The position numbers were made by a program, and so were the translations under genes. A DNA stretch of 64,000 bases, taken from an uncultured Moraxellaceae bacterium (GTDB lineage Bacteria > Pseudomonadota > Gammaproteobacteria > Pseudomonadales > Moraxellaceae). The stretch is from the NCBI GenBank assembly GCA_913057715.1, contig CAJXOR010000002.1, positions 1 through 64,000 of the forward strand, written 5' to 3'. Under the pieces are notes generated by a model. The model made no database searches. It had not been told where the DNA came from and saw only the letters and a list, made by a program, of their open reading frames with translations. The first letter of the stretch is position 1. Each line of letters begins with the position of its first letter. Of the stretch, positions 1 to 8,398 are shown one piece after another.

Positions 1-47
1 GAGATCATGCCTAGTCTCGTGGGCTCGGAGATGTGTATAAGAGACAG
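1..47. other. Illumina Nextera i7 adapter left at contig end
   Basis: This is not genomic. Positions 1-5 (GAGAT) match the end of the Illumina P7 primer. Positions 6-13 (CATGCCTA) match the i7 index sold as N706. Positions 14-28 (GTCTCGTGGGCTCGG) and 29-47 (AGATGTGTATAAGAGACAG) match the Nextera read-2 transposase adapter. Read on the minus strand it adds a false C-terminus ending in LLYTSPSPRD and a false TAG stop (11-13) to the smc reading frame. Confidence 0.98.
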
Positions 48-1942
48 TCACTGAGCAGATTGATGCAAAACCCGCTGCCACCAAAGTAACCGTCCAGGGA
101 CAAAAGCAATCCGCCGGCTGGCAACTTCCCCAGCTGCTCGGCCTGAAACTGCTCAACCACCCAAACACGACTTAAAAACCCCAAAAGCGGAGGATCGATC
201 CAGTCACTAATCGGACGAGCCCCTGCAGGCCACTGATCTGCTGTTGACTCAAATGTCTCATCAGCATGCCATACGCTGCGGCCAGAAACAGGGACACCGG
301 CTTGCTCGCCTACTTCGGCGCTCAACCAATCACTAAGCAGCCTATCGATCAGTTTGGCATGCTCGCTGCCTTGATCGGTGAGTGAAATCTGCTTAGCCAG
401 TGGTTTCTTCGAGACAATCTGTGCTTGGGCTTTTTGCTCAAGACTCTCAAGGGTGCTCAGCTCGGTCTGCCACTGAGTGAGCTTTTTCTCCTCAATTTTA
501 AGTAGCGCCGCCTGATCCGATCGCCCCTTAGCAGCAGAGCTAGCCTCCAGTTTCAAACGCTCAATCAGCGCCTGCTGATTAGCTTGGCGCGCGGCTAACT
601 CATCAACGCTCACGTGTAAGGCGTTAAGCTCAGCATCCCCCATGCCTTCAAGCTGACTCGGTTCACTGGCTAACTGCTCTAAGCGCTGCAAACTTTGTTC
701 AAGCGCGCGCTGGGATCGCTCAAGCTCACGCTCGTGGCTTTCAAGTTCAAAACCCGCCTGAGTAAGTTTGCGCTCAAACTCATAGGCACGCTGCTGCTGA
801 TCGCTGATACTCACGCGCGGTTTATCCAAACTTAATGAATCAAGCTCGAGCTTAAGCTCATCTAACCGTCCAGTTTGGTCAAGTTTGTGAGTGCTAAGCT
901 CACTCTGTGTCAGCTGAAGATTGGTTTTTTGTTGAGCCAACTCACCCAATTGTCGATCCAAATCACTTAGGCGCCTTTGCACTGTAGACATTTGCTGTTC
1001 ACGGCTTTTCTCGCTCGCTTCAAGTCGTATCAAAGTCTCCTTGAGACTATAGTGCTCAACGCTCAGCGTCTCACGGGCTTGTTGCTGCTCAGCCTGAGCG
1101 CGCGCTATCACTTTTAGCTCAATCTCGCTCAGCTCACGCGCGCGGTACACTTGATCCAAATCAAGGCTCGCGCTTTTTTGCTGGTCGATCAGCGCCTGAG
1201 TTTCCAGCCAGTGCTTTGCTTCAAGCCCCCGGGTGTGGCGAAGGGTTAGCGTGTGTTTTTCGCTCTGTAACTTTTTTGCCTGCGCCGCTTTATCGGCCTG
1301 ACGCTCAAGCGCACGAATCTGACGGGTGAGCTCAGACTCGATGTCGCGCAGACGCTCCAAATTTTCGCTGGCGCGAGTTAAGTGCTGCTCAGTTTCACGG
1401 CGCTTAGCCTGATACTTAGAAACCCCAGCCGCCTCCTCGATGTGAGCACGCATCTCATCGGGCCGCGCATCAACTAAGCGGGAGATCATGCCCTGCTCGA
1501 TCACCGCGTAGGAGCGCGCACCCAGACCCGTCCCCAGAAAAACCTGAACAATGTCTTTTTTTCGGCACCGCGTGCCGTTTAAAAAGTAATCCGATTTGCC
1601 ATCGCGGCTAATCTTGCGCTTAACCGAGAGCTCCTGATACAGATTGAACTCGTTTTTAAGCTGAGCCGATACGCCGTCCTCAATCTGCTCAAAGGTAAGC
1701 TCGACGCTTGCGTAACTCATGGGACGGCGAGCCGATGACCCGGCAAAGATCACATCACTCATCGCGCCGCCGCGCAGCTGTTTGGCTGAGGATTCGCCCA
1801 TGACCCAGCGGATCGCATCGATGACGTTGGATTTACCGCAGCCATTTGGTCCGACGATCGCAGTGCGTGCATCGGTAAATTTAAGCGTACTGCTCTCAGC
1901 AAACGACTTAAAACCGGCGAGCCTCAGCTGCTTTAAGCGCAT
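48..1942 (-). CDS. smc: Chromosome segregation ATPase SMC, N-terminal part, cut at contig end
   Basis: This is the N-terminal half of the SMC protein, the DNA-loop-extruding ATPase of the SMC-ScpAB complex that compacts and separates sister chromosomes. The start MRLKQLRLAGFKSF is the family's standard N-terminus, and Walker A (GPNGCGKSN) lies at residues 31-39. A QGMISRLV segment near residue 150 leads into about 350 residues of Gln/Glu/Leu-rich coiled coil. The real sequence stops near residue 631, around the start of the hinge. The second coiled coil, the signature motif and Walker B are missing because the sequence ends in adapter. The apparent stop and last dozen residues are adapter-encoded, so the gene itself need not be broken. 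The next gene on this strand upstream is the TauE-like permease, six bases away. Confidence 0.96.
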
Positions 1943-1948
1943 ATCAAA

Positions 1949-2758
1949 TTAGCCCAGCGCGCTGATGATTAGCTGCACACCCACACAGAACAGCAGCACC
2001 GCAAAAGCTTTTTTGAGTTTCGCCTGCGGGATCGCGTGCGCCACTCTGGCACCAAGACGCGCCGTAAACACGCTCATGACGCTGATCGCAGCAAAAGCAG
2101 GCAAGTAAACAAATCCCAGCGAGTGATCGGGTAGCTGCGCGCCTGAGCCTGCCGCAAACAGCGCAAATCCAGCGGCGCCTGCCACCGCGATCGGGAGCCC
2201 GCAGGCCGCAGAAGTCCCCACCGCATCGCGCATACTTTGCCCGTAGTGCGCCAAGATCGGCACCGTGAGCGAGCCGCCGCCGATCCCAAACAGCGCCGAG
2301 ACAAACCCAATCCCGCCGCCGATTGAGGTCTGCGCAAGCTTTGGCGGAAGTAAACTGGGATCACTAAGCTGGCGCGCCGCGACCGAGAAAAAGGCCATCT
2401 TGAGGGCGATCAGAGCTGCCGCGGTGCCGATGATCAACTGCAAGGTGGTGCCATCGACTCGGGTCGCCACAAAGGCACCAGAAAGCGATCCGATCACCAA
2501 GCCCGGCGCCAGTCGCCAAAACAGCGAGACATTGACCGCGCCCCGTTTGTGGTGCGCTTGCAAGGAACTGATCGAGGTGCAGATGATGGTGGCAAGCGCC
2601 GTGCCGACCGCCAATTGCGGTATAAACTCAGCATCAAATCCTTGCAGGGTGAAGATCCACACCAGCGCTGAGACGATCACTAGCCCACCGCCGATCCCAA
2701 ACAAACCGGCTAAAAACCCAGCCCCAACTCCCGTCAGGGCATATATGATTAAATCCAA
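1949..2758 (-). CDS. TauE/SafE-family sulfite/anion exporter (TSUP family)
   Basis: This is an integral membrane permease of the TauE/SafE (TSUP) family, whose members move sulfite, sulfoacetate or other organosulfur anions. The substrate here cannot be read from sequence. Visible features are the duplicated glycine-rich motif of the family (GFLAGLFGIGGG near the N-terminus and FVSALFGIGGGSLTVP in the second half) and about eight hydrophobic segments. I placed the start at TTG 2758-2756 because AGGA lies nine bases upstream and the protein then begins directly at the first membrane helix. A GTG at 2806 would add 16 polar residues and overlap the divergent birA start at 2789. It lies six bases upstream of smc on the same strand and may be co-transcribed with it. 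Confidence 0.85.
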   Translation of the reverse strand: MDLIIYALTGVGAGFLAGLFGIGGGLVIVSALVWIFTLQGFDAEFIPQLAVGTALATIICTSISSLQAHHKRGAVNVSLFWRLAPGLVIGSLSGAFVATRVDGTTLQLIIGTAAALIALKMAFFSVAARQLSDPSLLPPKLAQTSIGGGIGFVSALFGIGGGSLTVPILAHYGQSMRDAVGTSAACGLPIAVAGAAGFALFAAGSGAQLPDHSLGFVYLPAFAAISVMSVFTARLGARVAHAIPQAKLKKAFAVLLFCVGVQLIISALG

Positions 2759-2788
2759 CTTAAGTTTTCCTGTTGTGCTGCTCGTGCC

Positions 2789-3826
2789 ATGACCGATTAT
2801 AACCACAAGCTAGGCCCCCGCCCTAAGCCGCTCGGCGATCCTTTGACTGATCAGGCTGACCAGCTTAAAAGTGACGTAGCAAAATGGCTCCGCTCAGCCG
2901 GCACCCCGCTTGAGCTCAGCAAAGTCGTCCTAAAGGAAACCCTATCCAGCACCCAAGACCACTTACTAGACCAGCTAAACTCTTCACTTCGCGGACTAGC
3001 AGTAGTCAGCGCCTTGAATCAGACTCACGCACGCGGTCAACACCAGCGCCGCTGGCAAACCCGCACAGGCGATCTGGCGCTATCCGCCGCGATCCCCATC
3101 CGCCGCGATCACATCGCGCACTTGCCAAAGCTGCCGCTTTGGATCGCACTTGAGGTCGCACGAGAGCTCAACTTACATGCACCTGCCAATTCGCGGATCT
3201 GGCTCAAGTGGCCAAACGATCTGGTGACCCAGCTGGTGCACTCAGATCAGCCCTTCCTGAAACTTGGCGGAATCCTGTGTCAGTTTGTGCCCCTAGCTAA
3301 ACCCGATCATGATCATGATCCAGACCGTGATCCAGAACATGATCCAGACCATAGCCACGATGCAGACCAGCGCCCAACCCAAGATTTAGCTTTAGCCGCC
3401 ACAAATCCCATCGCGGGTCACGTGATCATGGGTGTTGGCATCAATCGGTTGCGCTCGCCAAATCCAATCGATACAACCGCTGATCTGCAGCAACTCGGCA
3501 TACAGCTTGAGCTGGCTGAGCTGCGCGCCATCACGGTTAAAGCGCTGATCCGCGCTTGCGTTAACACGGGCCTGATTTCAAGCAACCACCCAGCGCAACC
3601 AGCGAACCTTGCAGAGCACTACAACCCCAAACACCTGCTAAGCGGCCACCGAGTGACGCTAAAAGACTCAAGAAATGGCCAACTTCTATCAACAGGTGTC
3701 TGCCAAGGCGTCGATGCTGGGGGCGCCCTACTCATCAAAGATAAGCATTCGTCATCGACTCAGCGTTTTTTAAGTGGCCAGTTGCGGTTAGCTGACTCTG
3801 CTGAAACCAGATCCAGCTCTGACTAA
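2789..3826 (+). CDS. birA: Biotin--[acetyl-CoA-carboxylase] ligase, catalytic type without HTH
   Basis: This enzyme activates biotin as biotinyl-AMP and attaches it to the biotin carboxyl carrier protein of acetyl-CoA carboxylase. Key motifs are LSSTQD near residue 55, the adenylate-binding segment HARGQHQRRWQ near residue 80, KWPNDLV near 145, KLGGILCQ near 160 and the C-terminal SG(H)RVTL domain. The N-terminal helix-turn-helix of E. coli BirA is absent, so it should be an enzyme only, not a repressor. An unusual His/Asp-rich tract (about residues 173-195) is inserted between GGILCQF and HVIMGVGIN, where other BirA proteins have a short loop. The birA - SDR - coaX order suits the common birA-coaX pairing. 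The ATG at 2789 opens 30 bases from the divergent permease start. Confidence 0.93.
   Translation: MTDYNHKLGPRPKPLGDPLTDQADQLKSDVAKWLRSAGTPLELSKVVLKETLSSTQDHLLDQLNSSLRGLAVVSALNQTHARGQHQRRWQTRTGDLALSAAIPIRRDHIAHLPKLPLWIALEVARELNLHAPANSRIWLKWPNDLVTQLVHSDQPFLKLGGILCQFVPLAKPDHDHDPDRDPEHDPDHSHDADQRPTQDLALAATNPIAGHVIMGVGINRLRSPNPIDTTADLQQLGIQLELAELRAITVKALIRACVNTGLISSNHPAQPANLAEHYNPKHLLSGHRVTLKDSRNGQLLSTGVCQGVDAGGALLIKDKHSSSTQRFLSGQLRLADSAETRSSSD
3302..3375 (+). repeat. Degenerate GATCATGATC(C) repeat encoding a His/Asp tract in birA
   Basis: Imperfect repeats of GATCATGATCCAGA-type units encode alternating His, Asp, Pro and Glu residues (pattern HDHDPDRDPEHDPDHSHD). The tract lies between conserved blocks of BirA and keeps the frame open. 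It looks like slippage-driven expansion of a surface loop. A metal-binding role is possible from the composition but is only a guess. Confidence 0.75.
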
Positions 3827-4082
3827 CAAACTAAGTGCACTAAGAACCATCGATAAATACACCCGGATTTGAGTGTTTAACCGCTGACGCAGCTCGATTG
3901 GTGACATTTTAAGTCTGCCTTGTTTTAGCTGTGAAACTTAAGCGCATGTCCGGCTTTGAATCGGTGAGTTAATTATCAGCCAATTTGACTTTGGGTCATG
4001 ACGCGCAGGCGGCTTATGTCTAAACTCACTGAAAGCTTGAGGGTACAGTGATACTGTCAAACACGTGTCGATGGAGCAGCAA

Positions 4083-4841
4083 TTGAAAACCGTACTGATC
4101 ACCGGCGCCTCTGGCGGCATCGGCCAAGCGATGGCAATTTGTTTCTTAAAGGCCGGCTACCACGTTGGATTATGTGATCTGGTCGCGCCCAACACCGAGC
4201 ACTTAAAAGCGCCAGCCGATCGGTTGTTTAGCGCCGCGCTGGATGTAACCAAGGCTGACGCTTGGGATCAGCTGCTGCGCGACTTTGATCAGCGTTTTGG
4301 GCGATTAGATGTGCTGATTAACAACGCAGGCTTGCTTGAGTCAGGCGCGTTTGAGCAGATCGATAGCGCAAAACAAGAGCGCATGATCCAAGTCAACACT
4401 CAAGGGGTCATGCTTGGTTGCCACCGTAGTTTTGAGTACCTCAAAAAAACCCAGGGGGCAAAAGTGATCAATCTGTCCTCTGCCTCGGCAATCTACGGTC
4501 AAGCGTCGCTTGCGGTTTATTCAGCCACTAAGTTTTTTGTGCGTGGTTTGACTGAGGCACTGAATCTTGAGTGGGAGTCGCATCAAATCAGCGTCCATGA
4601 TCTCATGCCACTTTTTGTGAAGACCCACATGGTCGATGGCATGGATGCCAAATCGATCGGAAGGTTAGGCGTCAAACTGACTGCTACAGACGTCGCCGAA
4701 GTTGCCTTAAAGGTCGCCGAGCACTCAAGTCCTACCCAAGTGCACTTTCCCGTGGGTATCAACACCAAGCTCAGCTTAACCTTAAGTAAACTCAGCCCCG
4801 ATCGCTTAAATCGCTGGGTCAATAAGCTCATCGCTACCTGA
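4083..4841 (+). CDS. Short-chain dehydrogenase/reductase (SDR), classical type
   Basis: This is an NAD(P)-dependent oxidoreductase of the classical SDR family, substrate unknown. The Rossmann motif TGASGGIG sits a few residues after the start. It is followed by LDVT, NNAG (residues near 80), the catalytic Ser in NLSSASA and the YSATK catalytic Tyr/Lys pair. I prefer TTG 4083 because GGAG lies six bases upstream and the protein then begins MKTVLITGASGGIG, the usual SDR start. GTG 4065 or ATG 4071 would add six or four residues and have no visible ribosome binding site. The stop codon overlaps the coaX ATG by one base (TGATG), so the two are translationally coupled, which suggests an operon rather than a functional link. 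The 256 bases upstream show nothing clear. Confidence 0.88.
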   Translation: MKTVLITGASGGIGQAMAICFLKAGYHVGLCDLVAPNTEHLKAPADRLFSAALDVTKADAWDQLLRDFDQRFGRLDVLINNAGLLESGAFEQIDSAKQERMIQVNTQGVMLGCHRSFEYLKKTQGAKVINLSSASAIYGQASLAVYSATKFFVRGLTEALNLEWESHQISVHDLMPLFVKTHMVDGMDAKSIGRLGVKLTATDVAEVALKVAEHSSPTQVHFPVGINTKLSLTLSKLSPDRLNRWVNKLIAT

Positions 4842-5572
4842 TGCGCACGCTTTATATTGACCTGGGTAACACCCGCCTGAAGTACTGGTTAATCGAGGGT
4901 GATCAGATCCTCGCAAGCGAGGCCAAAGAACACCTGCAAGCGCCAAGCGAACTGTTGATGGGCTTAGGTCACGATCTCAAGCAACTGAATGCTGCGCGGA
5001 TCTGCGTGTCATCGGTTCTGGGCCCTCAAAGTCGAGAGGAGATTGCTGCAGTGTTAAGCCAGCTAGAGGCGCCATTTGAGTTTGCACAAGTGCTGGCCAA
5101 ACACCCAAGGCTCACCACAGAGTATGATCCGGCTCAGTTGGGAGTAGATCGCTGGCTGCAACTTTTGGGCGCAAGCTGTGATCAGCCCCAGATCGTCGCT
5201 GGCGCAGGAACCGCGCTGACCATCGACATCCTCGATAAGCGCCATCACTCAGGTGGTTTCATCACCAGCGGTATCCGCCTGACTCAGCAGGCGCTTAGAC
5301 GCGGCACTCGCCAGATCCGCACGCTGACCGAACTACCCAATTTACCCTTGGTTCAGGCCACCTCAACCTCTCAAGCGGTGGCAAGCGGGGCGCTGCTGAG
5401 CGCGGCAGGCGCGATCAGTTTTTGTGCTGCCAGCAACCCCGATCACCGGATCGTGTTGACCGGCGGGGACGCGCCTATCCTTAAGCAAGTTCTGAGAGAT
5501 CACGGTTTAAACGCTGAGGTCGAGCCCGATTTAATGCTGCAGGGCCTAAAGATCTACTTCAGCGCGCCCTAA
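4841..5572 (+). CDS. coaX: Type III pantothenate kinase
   Basis: This kinase catalyses the first step of coenzyme A synthesis, ATP-dependent phosphorylation of pantothenate. Type III enzymes need a monovalent cation and are not inhibited by CoA. Visible ASKHA-fold motifs are DLGNTRLKYW (residues 7-16, phosphate 1), GVDRWLQLLGA (near 100), AGAGTALTID (phosphate 2, near 122) and TGGDA (near 207). Its length of 243 residues suits the family. The ATG overlaps the stop of the upstream SDR by one base, and the 3' end overlaps the convergent DUF2628 gene by four bases. Confidence 0.95.
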   Translation: MRTLYIDLGNTRLKYWLIEGDQILASEAKEHLQAPSELLMGLGHDLKQLNAARICVSSVLGPQSREEIAAVLSQLEAPFEFAQVLAKHPRLTTEYDPAQLGVDRWLQLLGASCDQPQIVAGAGTALTIDILDKRHHSGGFITSGIRLTQQALRRGTRQIRTLTELPNLPLVQATSTSQAVASGALLSAAGAISFCAASNPDHRIVLTGGDAPILKQVLRDHGLNAEVEPDLMLQGLKIYFSAP

Positions 5573-6465
5573 CCAAACTCACAGCGCGTGTTTGCGGGTT
5601 CGTGTTTGAGCAGGGATCGACAACTCAGCTGCTCGAAACCCCCGCGATCAACCAAGGTTAATTTGATCAAAGATCCCTCTATCGCCCGATTGAAGTAAAA
5701 TGGCACCTGATCCACCCTCGCCTCGACCAGACACTCATCCCCTGGCGTTCTAATTAAAGTCACGCTTGAGTCCATCAATGTCACTTGCCTCTGCTCTGGA
5801 CTGCAATCCGTTTGCATGAGCAAATCTGCGCCCGCCTCACTGGCTTGCAGTAGCATCTCGTTTTGCCAAGGGGAGACAACCATGGGCCAGACTTGCTCAC
5901 GAAAACCCACCAGTGCAGCCGCATAAAGCACCAAGGCACCTATGAGTGCGATGTTACTGGTGGATCCCAAGCGCCGGAGTTGCGCCTTGATCTGATCGGG
6001 ATCAGATTGTTCTGCCACCACATCAGCAATCTCGCGCCGAGCCACTCGGTAGAGGTAAGCGTCGGCAAAGAGTGCAGGTACTGCGCTGAACAAAAAGATC
6101 CAAAGGGCACTGAAAACCAACTGCAGGATTAGTGCGCTCTCACCGAACAAAAAACCGATCAACACCCAACCCAGCACCAACACCAGCTGGAAAAACGACC
6201 AGCCCACCATCACATATACCAGCGCATCGAGGTAGCGCCTGCGGTACCAAAGCCAAGGCAGCGTCATCACCCAAGCAGCCCAGTGCCAACTGACGCCCAT
6301 GCGCTGCTGCTCATCGAAGCGCTCAAAAACTTTTAGGTATCGCGCGGCCGAGCGCTCCGAGATAAAAGCCAAATCATAGGCTCGGCGCTCAGCTTTACTG
6401 AGTCTTTGAATATAAAAAGGAGGCGGGCTATCCAGCTCCAAAAATAAAAAGCGCTTGATCGGCAT
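5569..6465 (-). CDS. DUF2628-like membrane protein
   Basis: This is a membrane protein of unknown function. The segment around residues 55-85 (SWHWAAWVMTLPWLWYRRRYLDALVY) has the aromatic, Trp-rich pattern of DUF2628 proteins. It is followed by two or three hydrophobic helices (to about 140) and another near 170-190. The C-terminal 100 residues are soluble, with four cysteines and no membrane segment, and could be periplasmic. The gene converges on coaX with a four-base overlap. The divergent trmB gene starts about 120 bases upstream. I do not recognise a specific role. Confidence 0.78.
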   Translation of the reverse strand: MPIKRFLFLELDSPPPFYIQRLSKAERRAYDLAFISERSAARYLKVFERFDEQQRMGVSWHWAAWVMTLPWLWYRRRYLDALVYVMVGWSFFQLVLVLGWVLIGFLFGESALILQLVFSALWIFLFSAVPALFADAYLYRVARREIADVVAEQSDPDQIKAQLRRLGSTSNIALIGALVLYAAALVGFREQVWPMVVSPWQNEMLLQASEAGADLLMQTDCSPEQRQVTLMDSSVTLIRTPGDECLVEARVDQVPFYFNRAIEGSLIKLTLVDRGGFEQLSCRSLLKHEPANTRCEFG

Positions 6466-6527
6466 AGGCTGCTTGTTGAGCTCCTGCTTGAGAGAACCAT
6501 ATTAACCCAAGCCGATACCGCATAGGT

Positions 6528-6557
6528 TTCCCAAGCGGACGCCTTCACGCCTATAAT
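6528..6557 (+). promoter_or_regulatory. Sigma-70-type promoter of trmB
   Basis: A perfect -10 hexamer TATAAT (6552-6557) lies 18 bases after TTCCCA (6528-6533), a weak -35. Transcription would start about 6564, at or beside the alternative GTG codon, which favours ATG 6585 as the trmB start. Confidence 0.6.
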
Positions 6558-6584
6558 ACTACTGTGTCACTCAGCAGCCAGTTT

Positions 6585-7337
6585 ATGTCTCCTCAAAACC
6601 CATCAGATCCAAATCAGTCAAATCCGGACCCAGCACCCTCAGATTCAGATCAATCTGAACAGGGCTCAGTATTTTATCGCTGGGCGCCAACCTTCATGCG
6701 TCGCAGCACTCACATGAACACATCAGCCAAGCTGGGTTTAACTGAGCCTTACCAGCACTGGTACGCTCCCATCACCAGCACCAACCTTCGCGAATTATTT
6801 GCTGAGCCTGAGCATCCGCTGACGGTTGAGATTGGCTTTGGCATGGGTCACACCCTGATCCAGATGGCTCAGAGCGAACCCACTCGCAACTTTGTTGGGA
6901 TTGAGGTGCATGAGCCTGGTCTAGGTCTGACTGCTTTTGAAGCAGATCGGCTGAAGCTCACCAACTTAAGACTCATCAAAGGCGATGCGCTCAAGCTACT
7001 CGAAAATCTGCCCGAGGGTCACCTAGATACCGTACAGCTCTACTTCCCAGATCCTTGGCAGAAGAAGCGGCACTATAAGCGGCGTTTTGTGAGCCCCGAG
7101 CGCATGGAGCTCGTCATATACGCACTCAAAACGGGCGGGATTTTTCACACCGCAACCGACTGGGAGCATTATGCTTTTTGGATGATTGAGGTGTTAGACA
7201 GTTTAGCGCCGCTGCAAAATGTCGCCGGTAGCGGCAACTTTCACCCAAGACCCGATTTTCGACCACTGACCAAGTTTGAGAAGCGCGGCATCAACTCAGG
7301 TCACGGGGTGTGGGATCTGATCTACCGCAAGCTCTGA
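6585..7337 (+). CDS. trmB: tRNA (guanine-N7-)-methyltransferase
   Basis: TrmB uses S-adenosylmethionine to methylate guanine 46 at N7 in the variable loop of tRNAs. The SAM-binding motif EIGFGMG is near residue 85. It is followed by GIEVHEPG and the family signature [16 protein letters not shown] near 150, and the C-terminus ends in the usual KFEKRG...VWDL pattern. The first 35 residues are a Ser/Pro/Asp-rich low-complexity tail before the conserved start. A GTG seven codons upstream (6564) is in frame, but it would sit at the predicted transcription start. The gene converges on the FHA protein gene with five bases between the stops. Confidence 0.95.
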   Translation: MSPQNPSDPNQSNPDPAPSDSDQSEQGSVFYRWAPTFMRRSTHMNTSAKLGLTEPYQHWYAPITSTNLRELFAEPEHPLTVEIGFGMGHTLIQMAQSEPTRNFVGIEVHEPGLGLTAFEADRLKLTNLRLIKGDALKLLENLPEGHLDTVQLYFPDPWQKKRHYKRRFVSPERMELVIYALKTGGIFHTATDWEHYAFWMIEVLDSLAPLQNVAGSGNFHPRPDFRPLTKFEKRGINSGHGVWDLIYRKL

Positions 7338-7342
7338 TTCAA

Positions 7343-8365
7343 TCAGAGCACGACCACCAGCAAGATGCCCACCCCAAACAAAAAGATCACCGCCAAAAAA
7401 CTCAGCAGATATAAGGTGGTGTGACTCTGGGCGGTCCGATGGGCGTGCTTATTATTTGCACCCTTTTTTGAACTCACAGAACCACTGGGGTCTGCCTGCT
7501 GCCTGATAACTGCATCAGGTATTGCGCCAAGCTCAGCCAAGGTCACCGACTTGATCGGCTGATTACCGCTACCCCTCATCAAATCCTGATCCAAGCCATC
7601 TGGCAGCATGTCCCGGTCCAAGTCGGCATCTTCATCGGCCTTGCTCAGCATGTCAGGGGTGATCGCCGCGCGAAACTGGGTTCGATCCTGCTCGGGATCT
7701 TTTAGGGCATTTTTGGGTTTACCGACCGCAACCACAAACTCACTGGAGTCAAAGCGCAGCTTGTCACCTAAGAAGATCGAGCGCTCTTTAACTCGCTCCC
7801 CGTTCACATAAGTGCCATTAGAAGAATCAAGATCCTGGATGTGCAACTGGCCATTTTCAATAAAAAAGCGCGCATGACGACGAGAGATATGATTGCCTTG
7901 AACCACCAAATCGTTACTGGGATCACGTCCAATCGACAATTGACCCTCAACCGTCACCAATTGAGACACCAGTTTGTCGAGCGGCTTGATCTTCCAAACT
8001 TGTTCCGCGCGGGTTTGCTCCGGCAACAGTGAAGCTACTTTAGGGTCAGAGAACAACTGAGGCACCGCTTCACGCTGTTTAAGCGCCGGATCGTTAACGC
8101 GAATTTCAACTTCACCCAGCGTGACATGATCACCGATCGTAAGGTTTGATTCCCCTTCAATCGGCTCGCCATTTAGGAGCACCAGAGACTCACCGATCCG
8201 ATTGACACTCAGCATGGCACCGCTGAGTTTAAAAGTAGCATGACGCGCGCTAAGAGAAGGATGCTCAATTTTCAGGCCATTTTTGACCGTACTGCCCGCT
8301 TCAAACAGCTCATCAACGACCCAATAGGAGGGCTGCTTAAAATTAGTAAACTCCAGCTTTAACAT
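7343..8365 (-). CDS. Tandem FHA-domain protein with C-terminal membrane anchor
   Basis: FHA domains bind phosphothreonine peptides. Two are visible: a degenerate first one (about residues 20-95) and a well-preserved second one (about 138-210). The second carries the IGRDPSNDLVV, ISRRHARF and DLDSSNGTYVNG motifs, including the Arg, Ser, His and Asn residues used for phosphopeptide binding. A disordered linker leads to one hydrophobic helix at the very C-terminus (about 318-340), so the protein is probably tail-anchored with the FHA domains in the cytoplasm. It begins 33 bases after gspD on the same strand, with GGGA seven bases before the ATG, and so looks like the last gene of the gspN-gspC-gspD operon. 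No Ser/Thr kinase is visible in the window. Confidence 0.9.
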   Translation of the reverse strand: MLKLEFTNFKQPSYWVVDELFEAGSTVKNGLKIEHPSLSARHATFKLSGAMLSVNRIGESLVLLNGEPIEGESNLTIGDHVTLGEVEIRVNDPALKQREAVPQLFSDPKVASLLPEQTRAEQVWKIKPLDKLVSQLVTVEGQLSIGRDPSNDLVVQGNHISRRHARFFIENGQLHIQDLDSSNGTYVNGERVKERSIFLGDKLRFDSSEFVVAVGKPKNALKDPEQDRTQFRAAITPDMLSKADEDADLDRDMLPDGLDQDLMRGSGNQPIKSVTLAELGAIPDAVIRQQADPSGSVSSKKGANNKHAHRTAQSHTTLYLLSFLAVIFLFGVGILLVVVL

Positions 8366-8398
8366 ACAATGTCCCTTTGCCCGGATTCTCAGTAATTA

